NCBI GenBank assembly: GCA_002633025.1 | Contig: NMRB01000229.1 | Coordinates: forward strand, 52,710 to 116,709 | Origin: Notospermus geniculatus | Taxonomy: Eukaryota > Nemertea > Pilidiophora > Heteronemertea > Lineidae | Length of the DNA stretch: 64,000 nt | Reading direction: 5' to 3' | Shown: piece after piece, positions 1 through 9,387 of the stretch | Numbering within the stretch: the first letter of the stretch is position 1 | Layout of the letters: every line of letters starts with the position of its first letter | Position numbers and translations under genes: made by a program | Notes under the pieces: generated by a model | What the model was told of the DNA's origin: nothing | Database searches by the model: none | Seen by the model: the letters and a program-made list of their open reading frames with translations, nothing else

Positions 1-84
1 GGATGGAAGCACAACAGAGTACGCGTTGTTCACAGACACACCTTCAACATCACCACGATACAGCTCGAACCCGGTGCCTGGTTC
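1..84 (-). CDS. candidate partial exon running off the left edge
   Basis: On the minus strand a CAG acceptor (plus 85-87) is followed by 28 open codons reaching the window edge. The frame begins Glu-Pro-Gly-Thr-Gly and contains the stretch FELYRGDVEGVSVNNAY, which has a natural amino-acid mix. The other two minus frames stop inside the segment. No domain is recognised and the upstream exon is not identified; 577-955 is the nearest open stretch. It could equally be chance or an old transposon fragment. Only transcript data or the neighbouring sequence would settle it. Confidence 0.2.
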
Positions 85-576
85 CTGTTACAGACCTGCA
101 GAAGCCGCTTTTTCGATGTTCCCAACGAGTAGAACTGGTATCTGCTCGACAAGCAACACCTTCCAAAATTCATGTAAGAAGAAGATCCGCCAACAAAAAC
201 AACACAAAAGAAAACGGTCATTTTAAGGACCACCAAAAACAAATCAAAGGCCCTTCTTAGGGACCAAAATCCTTAACAAGAGACCAACCGAACCATGTGT
301 ACTATTCACTTGCCTAGTAGTACATCTTGACATATCAAGGCCTACGGTCACTCCCCTTCGAACTACGCTCCCTTCACCCTTGACATTTTCCCTCCTGAAT
401 TCCACTCGCAGCAGACTGTGTCGTTTATCACGCTCGCCCCCACTGCTGTCGTCAAATATAATCCAGAAGAAAATATTTCACCCAAAAACATATTCAACGT
501 TAAGCATACCTGTGTTCTTTATTACTTGATATCAAAATCCTTCATTTTACAGCATAATTCGTCAAAAAGACAATAA
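85..576. other. non-coding stretch, nothing recognised
   Basis: No repeat structure, RNA gene or convincing reading frame is seen. If the flanking candidate exons are real this would be an intron. Confidence 0.4.
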
Positions 577-955
577 TTATTTGTTAAATCGCGAAGGACA
601 TCGATAGAAAGAAGAGCCAACTTGAGAGCCAATCAGAAAAGTCCTCGCATACATTAGTAGTCCACAGTGACATCTGAACTTCGACGCAGTTGAAGCCAAG
701 TAAAACATGAATGGTATCCCTTTCCCGGTCATATTTGACACACACAAGTCCTTCCCTGATGCAAACACGTGAAAAGTATCCTTCTGATGTGAAGCTAGCG
801 ACGAAACGTTGTATTTTCCGCAAATTTCTGACCCCAAGCGACAGATCGAAGTTCTGAAGCCGCCATGTTTGCTCTGTTGATTCACCTCGCGCCCAGGTGC
901 ATCTGGTCACATACAGTACTGTCGTGTAGGAAGGTACCGTTAGATGAAGGAACAC
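577..955 (-). CDS. candidate host exon or start region next to the LTR element
   Basis: Two overlapping minus-strand frames stay open here for about 100 and 120 codons. The longer frame (584-955) runs into the left LTR at its 5' end, so only about 584-919 can be host sequence. In the third frame an ATG in the context AACATGGCGGCTTC opens a short frame of about 23 codons, which resembles a translation start. No domain is recognised and no splice donor could be fixed. The LTR retrotransposon lies directly upstream in this orientation, so if this is a gene its promoter region has been invaded. Double-open frames can also be chance, hence the low confidence. Confidence 0.2.
916..919. repeat. target-site duplication GTAC, left copy
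   Basis: GTAC directly precedes the left LTR and is repeated directly after the right LTR at 9171-9174. Many Ty3/Gypsy elements make 4-5 bp duplications. Confidence 0.85.
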
Positions 956-1141
956 ATGAAGGAGTCCATAATTTGTATATATAGATGTATATGTATTTGT
1001 ATATAGATGTTTCCACGCCGATGGCTATGACTAGACTAAAACTAAAGCATGCAGAGTAAAACTAAAAGGTAGTTCACAGGATGTGCTTGACTCATATAAT
1101 TTCTTGGTAAGGTACCATATTTGGAATATGGCTACATGACA
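920..1141 (-). repeat. LTR, left copy (3' LTR of the element)
   Basis: The 222-bp sequence starts TGTCG and ends TGACA, giving the usual TG...CA ends with a short TGTC/GACA inverted repeat. It matches 8949-9170 except for one T/C difference in the AATTTGTATA / AATTCGTATA stretch. An AT-rich TATATATAG segment lies centrally and may include the promoter TATA element. Confidence 0.95.
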
Positions 1142-1153
1142 TCCCCCTTTTTT
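1142..1153 (-). other. polypurine tract
   Basis: On the coding strand this is AAAAAAGGGGGA, abutting the 3' LTR. Such a purine run resists RNase H and primes plus-strand DNA synthesis. Confidence 0.85.
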
Positions 1154-2621
1154 ATCCAAAGAAATTGAATCCCATTCGCAAATTTGCAGAACCTCTAAAT
1201 TAAATAATTCAACGAAACTTCTCAAGAGTCAAGCACAATGAAACAAGGATGAAACAAACTTCACTTTCTGCCCGCATGCAACATACATAATAAACAATAT
1301 CATTTATATGTAAGAGCCAATAAATTTAAGCAAAGTAACATCTAACTTTTATCTGTCCTGACTGCTGCATAGAGTAAACTATCGATTTCAACAAAATGTT
1401 TTCCCAAATACCAACTAAACTGCTTGAAAAAACTAACTCTTAACACGTGTCACGCAATTACCAAAGTATCGCATCCTTATCAATGACACAAATAGGTCGT
1501 TCAAGACAATTAACAATCTAAGATAAATTTCCTATCACAAACAAATTCCAACGTGGTGGGTGCAAGCTGGTTCAAAGAGGAATCATGGTTTCCAAGGAAT
1601 TTCCTGTCGGAAAAAGGGAGGTAATATTACCATCTTGGTCAAGTTAAGTACAATGTCATTTTTTACCTAGTTTCTAGATAATTTTACTACACTAAACACC
1701 TACACATTTCCTTTACTTTCAATAAAGTTACTGATACCAGGATGGTCCGTATCCTGCTTCCCCGCATCTGGCATCTGAAATCATATCCCCTAAAATACAA
1801 GTCATCAAGTCATGAGATGACTTCCACGAAATTCTCCATCCTTAGCTTAGGACGTGAGAAAGTAATATACATGGAAGTAGATACATGTCTAACATAAAGA
1901 TAATAAAATTGTTCTTAAGGTACACATGACATGTTTCAGAGTTTCTACATACTAACGACAATTCATAGGCAATAATTCTCACTTTTCTCCTCCTTTTCCT
2001 AATACAAGATACAGCAAGTAAGAGTTCATGAATGACTGCTAGTGCACTGTGGGAAACAGGTGCGCCCTAGGTTTCAAGTGGGTGTCACATCCTTGTCTTA
2101 AAGGAAGCTGACAAGTAACCGAGTACCATGATGTTCCGTTTCAATTTTTTTGCACTTAAACCTATCCTGTTTTACCGATCATATTTAACCGCACATGCAG
2201 TGTCACAAGTACGACTGACCATTTTAAAGGAACGTCTGTCCTCTTCCAAGAATACAATACAGAGAAAGAAAAATACATTCGTCGCGGACAAGAATGGTAG
2301 AATAGCAAGTTTTTTTTTTCTCCATTTACATCTGTTGTAAACTAATTAAATCTAAGAGAGTACAGAGCCTTTGGTCAAGTTTACAAATAGTATCCCTGTA
2401 ACCTTATTCAGAACAAATCTACATATTAAACTTGCAATGTTAAATCTCAGATCAAACCCAATTCTCAAATTTTCATCCAATTCACAACTGACAATATGCA
2501 TATATATGTGCTGATATCAAATCAATATGTATACACTAATATAAGAAATATGAATATACAATCTCTTGTGGTCGCTCTCTGAAATCTATATAACTCAGTG
2601 ATCCCAGCAAATAACGTGGAA
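1154..2621 (-). other. long 3' non-coding region of the LTR element
   Basis: About 1.47 kb of AT-rich sequence separates the last ORF from the polypurine tract. Reading frames are short and none resembles an envelope protein. It may be a decayed extra gene or simply an untranslated region. Confidence 0.6.
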
Positions 2622-3573
2622 TCAAAAGTACATACGTCTTTGCAACTTTACTGGGGTGCCTGAACATGGCACCTTTTGTTTCTCAAGGATAAAGTGAACC
2701 AATTCTTGAGCTTCAGGATACTTATCCACTGGGTACCAGAATGTAAATACAGGTGGTTTCCTGTCCATCTTTTTCACGCCTGATACATGCTGCAATTGCT
2801 TTTCAGCAGACATCAAGACTTGCAAGTTGGCACCCTTGAACCTAGCTTTTCTAATCGTCAGCTCAGAATTCTCTGATGGAGCATCCAAGAGAAATTTTAA
2901 CCTTGCCTCTAATTCATCTTGACACAGAGCACGTGGTGCTGCAAACCCGCTGTTTTCATCAATGTACTTGACATAACAAGTGAGGTCAACTGGTTGTGTA
3001 GTACGGAAGCAAACGAACTGATTTGATTCAAATGGTTCTAGCTGTTTACCAGTCTCATCTACGAACTCTATGGTCTGGTTAACGCTTTCTGTTTCTGGTG
3101 ACTGCCCCATCGCTTCTTTTAATTTGTTGATTCTTGTTATGAGATCACGCTGACCACTGGCTCGCATAAAGCATGGTTTTAACCTGTTATAATGAAACAC
3201 GTCGGGTATGATTTCACCCTTCAGGGTTTGAAGCCCGAAGTGTGACCTGTCGAATCGCTCGCAAATTACAAGAGGACCAACCCAAGTGCTTCTGATCTTC
3301 TTAGAATTTGAACTGTTCAAAGAAGCGCTAGATGGTTTGTAAAGGTATACCAGATCACCTAATCCATACGTTGGAACTTTACCCAGTTTTTGTGAAATTG
3401 CTTCATTTTGAGCTTTTTGTTTCCTTTGCTGTAGTTCTAAAATTGTTTTTGAGATGTTTTGAAATTTCCGCTTTAAGTGTTCGGCGTATTCTTCATATGT
3501 TTGCGACATCCCAGACAATGGTTCGTAAGACAAGTTTGCCAAGTTCTTTGGTTCTCTGCCATACAGCAGGTAT
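2622..3573 (-). CDS. pol: integrase C-terminal domain and tail (out of frame with pol)
   Basis: The reading frame is open from about 3573 and ends at 2622. It starts inside the integrase with YGREP and continues through a charged segment to a GPY/F-type module: VGPLVICERF, then FGLQTLKGE and FHYNRLKP. About 170 further residues follow with no recognised domain. In intact elements this is continuous with the RT-integrase polyprotein. Here it lies in another frame: at about 3570 the upstream pol frame reads SIPAV and then leaves the family pattern, while this frame resumes YGREP. About 20 residues normally found between are absent, so a small deletion with a net frame change explains the split. 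The GPY/F module normally helps target integration. Confidence 0.8.
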
Positions 3574-6507
3574 GCTGAATCTTACCCAATCTGTACCATA
3601 CTGGTTTAGGTTTATTTTGAGAAAGTTTGCAATGGTTTGAATATGTCTTTCGGCCTGAAGACTTCCGTGATTCTCAACACTTATTGTCTTCTGATCAATC
3701 TTCAGTGTTTCACACACTGCTGTCATTACTTCACCAATCAGACTGGTGGCTTGGTCAGTTATTATACAACTTGGAACTCCCATAGTTAAGTATGTTAAGT
3801 ATGTTCTTACTACACCTTGGTGGTTGCTCAAAAGGTTGTCATGATAGCGTGATATTATGAACTCAGCCAAACTCTCTGGAACTGCTAACTGTAATGTAAA
3901 ATTCTCATCATGATCGTGGAGGAACAAGCGAAACAACAATCCGTTGCACAGAATAAACTGTTCTGATCTTATATGTATTGCCCTAGCTGCTCTTTTTTCC
4001 TTAGGTAAGATGCCGAAATTTAAATAATCACAGACTGGTTTGAAATATGGCGATGTCTCCTGTTCAGACTTGACTTTATTTAGTTCAATTGGCAAGTTAT
4101 AGTCTCTGATAATTTTCCTCTTTATGATTCGCATCATTTTGTCTAATTCATATTGCTTTGGAATGTGTTTTGTCACCATTTTGTCTATCTTAGTCACAAG
4201 TGGCTTTGGTGTTCTGCAGAGTTCTGGAGGAGTTTCTAAATGTTCTTCTTCTATTTTGTCGTCGTTTTTCCTGTCAACAAGTCTTGCATCTTTGGTTACA
4301 GTAGGCCTAATTGGTGTTTGTCTAGTGCATGGTGGTGGCACACTTTCAGACTGATCTTCGCCATATGGGAGGTCATATTCCGATAAAGGTTGATTGATTG
4401 GCACGCTGGGTTCTAAGTTTACTTGCCGTTTGTCTGGTGTAGTCACTGTTTGGGTAGGAGGCGGTGTTCTCTTAGAGTTTCTGCTAGTTTTTGGTAGTTC
4501 AATATCTGGTACATTAATACCCATCTTCTTAGCGTAAGATCTGGTTACTGGATTTGCAGATTCTGACATACGTTCTTTACACGAGGCAGAGAAGGCAATA
4601 GGAACAATTTTATCAATTTCACAGTCATCTTCTCTGGGTGTTCTAGAGAGAAAATCAGCCAAAACATGTTCTGAGCCCTTGAGATAACCTACTTTAAAGG
4701 AATATTCTGACAGCCTAAGCAAGAGTTTCTGCAACCTTAGTGTGCAAGGTTGTTCTGTCGACTTTATTAATCCACATATTGCTGCATGGTCTACTATGGC
4801 ATCAAATTCACAGCCTTTGAGAAGATGTTTGAACGCAGTTGTGCAAATCAGCAGACCAGTCATTTCTAGTTCTGTTACTGAGTAACGTTGGCATGCTGCT
4901 GGTAGAACTTTAGAGTAGTAACCTAAGATGTGTTCTTTGCCACAAGGTAGTCTTTGAACCAAGTATGAACCGCTTGCTTGACGTGAAGTGTCACAATAGA
5001 TGACGAACCTACCCTCTCTTTGGGGCAAGTGTAGCACTGGCGGTTTTGTCATTAGCTCTTTTATTTGATCGAGGGCATCTTCTTGTTCTTGTTCCCATAC
5101 AAAGGGCTGATTCTTTCTTGTAAGTTTATGGAGTGGTTGGAGCACTCTTTTAATATTGGGGAAGAAGTTACTCACCCAGTTAACCATACCAACAAGTCGT
5201 TTTACATCTTTTTGGCATTTTGGCCTAGCCATTTTGCTGATTGCCTCACACCTGTTGCCTAGGGGTGCTATGCGTGCGTATCCCGCTTTGTCTACTGAAA
5301 TGTTGTGTCCCATGTAGATAACTTTGTCTCGGAATAGCTTACATTTGCTTGGACTAACTTTTAAACCATGTTTAATCAACGCTTGCAAGAGTTTACTCAG
5401 ATATTCCTTATGTGTTTTCTTTTTGCTGAACAGAATTATATCATCATGATGAGCTTTGCAAAATTTCCTAGAGTCAGGGATTTCGGCTAGGATTTCGTCA
5501 ATTTTTGCCTGAAATATGCCTGGGCTAACGTTGAGACCTTGTGCCAACCGTTTGTAGAAGTAATGTTTGCCGCCATGAAAGCCAGCAATTCCCGTGTACT
5601 GTTGAGCCTTTTTTGACAAAGGGAGACAAAAAAATGCACTTTTGATGTCAAGAACGCTAAGGACTTCTGCTCCAGAGTTACCTATGGTTTTAAGTGTCTC
5701 GGATAATAGATGGTAGGGATGGTTTATGCGTTGGATGTTTTTGTTCAGAAACCGAAAATCTGTAACCACTCTCTTTTCTGTTGTCCCTGGCTTAGGAAGG
5801 ACAAGGACAGGCGAGGTGTATGCTTGATGTCCAACCTCTAGAATTCCTAGTTTAACCAACTTGTCAAGTTCTTTCTGGATTATTTCTTTATCTTGCTCAG
5901 TTGCATAGTAAGGTCGTATGAAAAATGGTTCTTCATTTTTAAGTTTGATGTCAACTTCAAAATTTGGACAGCTAGATAGTTCTCCGTAGAGCGAAAATGC
6001 ATCTCTATGTTTCTCTAACAACTGGTATAGTTCTTCTCTTTCGTTGCTATCTAGTATGCTCTCTTTTAGATTTATTTGATTTCTAATGACTTCAGACTCT
6101 GTCATTGATATCAGTGGGTCAGATGGATCTAAGCGAGGATATTTTGTGATATTCTGATCTTTAACACTCTCACTTCTGTTTTGATTACTTTGCTCTTGGT
6201 TTGTGTACAACGTGTTTATATCGTCATAGGACATTGGTTGGGCCACATTTGCAATTGAATTCAAATCTGAAGTAGCTATTATTCTATCCTTATCTATCTT
6301 TATTTTCCTGTCTGTAGTATTTGTTACTGGAATAGCTGCTCTACCCTTACGAAGTTTTACTAGCATTTCTGATGGACATACTTTTGCTAAGTGCGGATTT
6401 GCTTTCACAACAACTGCAGCATTTCTGAAGATGGCAGGGACGTTGCCTTTTAGCACAACGAATTTTGTTTCGCCTGGTTTAATAGCTACCTGAGCAGTAG
6501 GTTTCAT
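3493..6507 (-). CDS. pol: pol: reverse transcriptase, RNase H and damaged integrase
   Basis: The 1004-codon frame starts at an ATG at 6507 but is normally entered from the protease. RT spans roughly residues 170-370: D287 in VLDIKS is the first catalytic aspartate and D355-D356 the second pair. The box reads HHDD instead of Y/F-x-DD, a one-base change from TAT to CAT at the first position. RNase H follows (YCDTSRQASGSY, then DHAAICGLI). A proline- and charge-rich spacer leads to the integrase, where YHDN...NHQG gives the HH of the zinc finger. The sequence then jumps from RTYLTYL to TMGVPSCIITDQ, losing the CC pair and the first D of the DDE triad. The duplicated stretch TTAAGTATG at 3786-3803 marks the junction. 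RT copies the genomic RNA in cytoplasmic particles; integrase could not work. Confidence 0.92.
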   Translation of the reverse strand: MKPTAQVAIKPGETKFVVLKGNVPAIFRNAAVVVKANPHLAKVCPSEMLVKLRKGRAAIPVTNTTDRKIKIDKDRIIATSDLNSIANVAQPMSYDDINTLYTNQEQSNQNRSESVKDQNITKYPRLDPSDPLISMTESEVIRNQINLKESILDSNEREELYQLLEKHRDAFSLYGELSSCPNFEVDIKLKNEEPFFIRPYYATEQDKEIIQKELDKLVKLGILEVGHQAYTSPVLVLPKPGTTEKRVVTDFRFLNKNIQRINHPYHLLSETLKTIGNSGAEVLSVLDIKSAFFCLPLSKKAQQYTGIAGFHGGKHYFYKRLAQGLNVSPGIFQAKIDEILAEIPDSRKFCKAHHDDIILFSKKKTHKEYLSKLLQALIKHGLKVSPSKCKLFRDKVIYMGHNISVDKAGYARIAPLGNRCEAISKMARPKCQKDVKRLVGMVNWVSNFFPNIKRVLQPLHKLTRKNQPFVWEQEQEDALDQIKELMTKPPVLHLPQREGRFVIYCDTSRQASGSYLVQRLPCGKEHILGYYSKVLPAACQRYSVTELEMTGLLICTTAFKHLLKGCEFDAIVDHAAICGLIKSTEQPCTLRLQKLLLRLSEYSFKVGYLKGSEHVLADFLSRTPREDDCEIDKIVPIAFSASCKERMSESANPVTRSYAKKMGINVPDIELPKTSRNSKRTPPPTQTVTTPDKRQVNLEPSVPINQPLSEYDLPYGEDQSESVPPPCTRQTPIRPTVTKDARLVDRKNDDKIEEEHLETPPELCRTPKPLVTKIDKMVTKHIPKQYELDKMMRIIKRKIIRDYNLPIELNKVKSEQETSPYFKPVCDYLNFGILPKEKRAARAIHIRSEQFILCNGLLFRLFLHDHDENFTLQLAVPESLAEFIISRYHDNLLSNHQGVVRTYLTYLTMGVPSCIITDQATSLIGEVMTAVCETLKIDQKTISVENHGSLQAERHIQTIANFLKINLNQYGTDWVRFSIPAVWQRTKELGKLVLRTIVWDVANI

Positions 6508-7006
6508 GAAAACCTTTTTTGGATTTTATTTTGAACCTGTTCTCTCTGAAATCTAGAGTTCCCCCAAGGTCTGACAAAGCTTCTGTTCCAAGTATGAGGT
6601 CAATACCTGTAAGGTGATCTGAAATAAGTGCTTGTAACTTGAACTTACAGCCCTGTATCACTATCTCAAACTTCACAACACTTTTCGCAATGATATATTG
6701 GCCATTGCCAAGTCGGAATTTAACAGGTTCCACGGAAGATGTCTCTAGTTTTGACAAATACTTCGAAGTTCGAACAAATTCACCAGATATTATGCTTTTT
6801 GTTGCACCACTGTCAAATAAGATTAAAGCAGATTCTCTATGTGACCCTAAGTAACCCTTTACGTAATTTCTGGATGTTAATTTTAAATCGACCTCACCGT
6901 TGCCTATGTATTCAGCTGTCTTTGGTTTCTGTCGTTCTGATTCATGGTGGTACTCAGTATTTTCATCATGGGAAGCCGAACAGTGGGCGCTTCTGCCTAC
7001 TTCCCT
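6479..7006 (-). CDS. retropepsin-type aspartic protease
   Basis: Read on the minus strand, the frame contains LILFDSGATKS (DSGA at plus 6803-6814), the catalytic loop of retroviral-type proteases, and later LILGTEALSDLGG, matching the second conserved hydrophobic-glycine motif. The enzyme would cleave the Gag-Pol polyprotein as a dimer. The frame overlaps the end of gag in the -1 register and overlaps the start of pol in the +1 register, so gag and pol share one frame and only the protease is displaced. The gag-PR overlap could be a programmed -1 shift. The PR-pol change sits at a run of six A on the coding strand (about 6515-6520) and looks like a single-base insertion. Confidence 0.85.
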   Translation of the reverse strand, partial: REVGRSAHCSASHDENTEYHHESERQKPKTAEYIGNGEVDLKLTSRNYVKGYLGSHRESALILFDSGATKSIISGEFVRTSKYLSKLETSSVEPVKFRLGNGQYIIAKSVVKFEIVIQGCKFKLQALISDHLTGIDLILGTEALSDLGGTLDFRENRFKIKSKKGFHETYCSGSY

Positions 7007-8052
7007 GTTTGAAAATCCTGGTTTTCTCGATCGTTCCTGCCGCTGGACCTACGATAATCTTGATATCTGCTGTTTGACCTACGGTAATCTTGATCTCTGC
7101 TGTTTGACCTACGGTAATCTTGATCTCTGCTGTTTGACCTACGGTAATCTTGATCTCTGCTGTTTGACCTACGGTAATCTTGCCTACCCCTACTGTTGGA
7201 TCGCCTATCACGATCACGGTCACTGCTCTTGCTACCGTTTCGCCTGTTAAGATCATTTTGTCTTTTTCGACACTGCCGCCACTTATGGCCGGGAATGAGA
7301 CAGTAGTTGCAGATTAATTGCTTAGTTGTTCTTTGTTCACTTTTTCGTCCCTCATTTGACTTTGATCTATCATGTCTATAAGGTGACTTATCATATCTAC
7401 GGCGATTGAATGGAGGAGATCGCGTTTGTGGTCTACCCCTATCGATGTCCAACCTAAGCTCATGTAATTGGTTTTTCAGATCATCAATTTCAGTCACTGC
7501 TGAGAACGCTATTTCCTTCCCAGACGAATTTTGTCCCAGGTCTAGGAATCTTTGGGTCTTTACAATTATCTCTTGTATGGCAGCGTTTTCCGGTGTGGCC
7601 ATGATGACAGAGGCCCTACATTTTTCAGGTAAAGAAGAGATGAATTTATCCCTAATTTGAACATCCCCATATCCTGCTCTGTCAGCAGCTTTCCTAATCT
7701 TCTGGAGGTGAATTTCAGCGCTGTCACCTGCGGTGTATATTATTGACTCGAAATCCTTTACCTTAGCAAACTGTGACTGTGACGGGCTGAACCTGTCCAA
7801 GAATGCCTGCCTAAGGGCATTCAGATCGTTGAAGACCTTGCCCTCAATCCACAGACGTGCTTGTCCCCGCAAACTTCGCTTAAAGATACTGACCACATTG
7901 TTGACCTCATTCTGATTGGCTGGATTTGCCAAGTTGTGGACATCTAAGTAATCGCTAAAGCTTAGATAATGTGCCATACAGAGGTCTCTGTCTATGGCAG
8001 AACCGTCAAACCTTGATGGTAGAAAATCTGTTTGTCTTAATGGCTGTGCCAT
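6997..8052 (-). CDS. gag: gag: capsid and nucleocapsid protein
   Basis: The preferred start is the ATG at 8052 (MAQPLRQ), giving 351 residues; an upstream in-frame start would add 15. The first 200 residues resemble the retrotransposon Gag capsid fold (SRFDGSAIDRD, RSLRGQARLWIEG, FLDRFSPSQSQ). A basic segment follows, then one CCHC zinc knuckle CNYCLIPGHKWRQC for RNA packaging. The C-terminus is an Arg/Ser/Asp-rich repeat of about ten residues (DYRRSNSRDQ), encoded by the 30-bp tandem repeat at 7046-7190. The protein forms the cytoplasmic particle in which reverse transcription occurs. The frame is intact and ends in TAG. Confidence 0.9.
   Translation of the reverse strand: MAQPLRQTDFLPSRFDGSAIDRDLCMAHYLSFSDYLDVHNLANPANQNEVNNVVSIFKRSLRGQARLWIEGKVFNDLNALRQAFLDRFSPSQSQFAKVKDFESIIYTAGDSAEIHLQKIRKAADRAGYGDVQIRDKFISSLPEKCRASVIMATPENAAIQEIIVKTQRFLDLGQNSSGKEIAFSAVTEIDDLKNQLHELRLDIDRGRPQTRSPPFNRRRYDKSPYRHDRSKSNEGRKSEQRTTKQLICNYCLIPGHKWRQCRKRQNDLNRRNGSKSSDRDRDRRSNSRGRQDYRRSNSRDQDYRRSNSRDQDYRRSNSRDQDYRRSNSRYQDYRRSSGRNDRENQDFQTGK
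7046..7190 (-). repeat. 30-bp tandem repeat inside gag
   Basis: Starts at 7046, 7076, 7106, 7136 and 7166 share GACCTACGGTAATCTTGAT with few changes. The array encodes the Arg-Ser repeat of the Gag tail. Near identity of the units indicates recent slippage or a copy-number-variable tail. Confidence 0.9.
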
Positions 8053-8930
8053 GATTGAAAAACTAGTGTCAACTTGAGATAAAAAACAAACAAACACACG
8101 TGGCTCTTTTAAACGATCAACAGATAGGCCTGAGCTGGAAAAAAGTGTAATCAGTTAATGGGCAGAATTGTGAAAGTTTGTTCCACCTACCTTGGATACA
8201 TGAATTTCAGGTCAATCATAAAGCAAATGTCTCTTTCATTGTTAAACTATTCAGTTTAGAGTCAATTCAGTATATTTTGATAAAGTCACTGGAGCATCAA
8301 GGGATCATCAGAAGAAAGTCAGTTCGTGGAGAATGTAGAACAACATCCTTGGGTCATCCTTGGAGCAGTTCTCATCTGTGGCATGGCATGGATCATCATT
8401 CTGTGGCATGGCATGGATCATCATTCTGTGGCATGGCATGGATCATCTGTTGCAGGGCATCGATGGCATGCGTCGTATCCCCGACGGAGGGAGGCTAATT
8501 GCCCAATTTTCCCATGTCTTTCATGGTCTGCGCCGAAAGCACAATCGTTTCCTATTAATCGAATGGTTATGGTTTTGCTGGTGCACTCAATTCTCGTTAT
8601 AAGACTGTCACAGTGTCACTTACTCCTCACCTTACTAAACGGAGTTTACGTTAAAAGTCATGATAGATTCGAAAAGGCCATACAGTACAACGGTATCAGC
8701 GTCGGCAGTCTACTTCCCTGTCAAATTTCACCACACGGGTCGTTAACTGGAACACCGTAAAGATGACACAAACATCTAAACTGTCGACTAGCACTCAATC
8801 CTGGAAACATCACAGCAGAAGATTGGAGCTCCCGTTAAAGAACAAATTTGGATGAATAGATGGTATATAGTCCTTTGTTCCTTTCCAGAATATAACTATT
8901 GTCCCTTTCGCTACCTCCTTTTCTCAAAAA
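8053..8930 (-). other. 5' leader of the LTR element
   Basis: About 880 bp lie between the PBS and gag with no open frame of interest. A 25-bp unit (CTGTGGCATGGCATGGATC...) is repeated three times at 8376-8450. The leader presumably contains the packaging signal, but nothing specific can be read. Confidence 0.6.
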
Positions 8931-8948
8931 AAATCGGGTTCTCCACCA
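8931..8948 (-). other. primer-binding site
   Basis: The plus strand reads AAATCGGGTTCTCCACCA directly against the LTR, i.e. the sequence of a tRNA 3' end finishing in CCA. On the coding strand it begins TGGTGGAGAACC. The tRNA species was not identified with certainty. Confidence 0.75.
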
Positions 8949-9170
8949 TGTCGTGTAGGAAGGTACCGTTAGATGAAGGAACACATGAAGGAGTCCATAA
9001 TTCGTATATATAGATGTATATGTATTTGTATATAGATGTTTCCACGCCGATGGCTATGACTAGACTAAAACTAAAGCATGCAGAGTAAAACTAAAAGGTA
9101 GTTCACAGGATGTGCTTGACTCATATAATTTCTTGGTAAGGTACCATATTTGGAATATGGCTACATGACA
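8949..9170 (-). repeat. LTR, right copy (5' LTR of the element)
   Basis: This is the 222-bp partner of 920-1141 with one mismatch, followed by the second GTAC at 9171-9174. As the 5' LTR it should hold the promoter for minus-strand transcription. Confidence 0.95.
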
Positions 9171-9387
9171 GTACGTATTTCGTGTACTTCGTTAATTGCT
9201 CAGTTCCTGGAGGCGAGGTGACAGCTCAGCGAGAGCTCTGATTGGCAGCTCATCTCTCGGCGGCAATGCGAGTGGAAATGTGGGTAGTTTCAGGCAAGGG
9301 TGGATTGAGCGAGACTAGGAGTGATAGGAACCCTTGTCAGGGCAAGATGTAGTAGTATAGTATGTCGATTTCCCAGGAACCAGACGT

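Larger units (their letters stand above)
920..9170 (-). mobile_element. complete Ty3/Gypsy-like LTR retrotransposon
   Basis: The element is 8251 bp and is read on the minus strand: 5' LTR 8949-9170, PBS 8931-8948, leader, gag, protease, RT-RNase H-integrase, C-terminal extension, long 3' non-coding region, PPT 1142-1153, 3' LTR 920-1141. Domain order PR-RT-RH-IN defines Ty3/Gypsy rather than Copia. The two 222-bp LTRs differ at one position and are flanked by GTAC, so insertion was recent. The coding region is nevertheless damaged: gag, PR and pol lie in shifted frames, the RT box reads HHDD, and the integrase has lost its zinc-finger cysteines, its first catalytic aspartate and a later segment. 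The copy therefore probably moved using proteins supplied in trans, or decayed after insertion; the near-identical LTRs favour the first. Confidence 0.93.

Noticed and set aside
7046-7190. Plus-strand frame with repeated YGNLDLCCLT peptide
   Set aside because: It is the antisense of the Gag Arg-Ser repeat.
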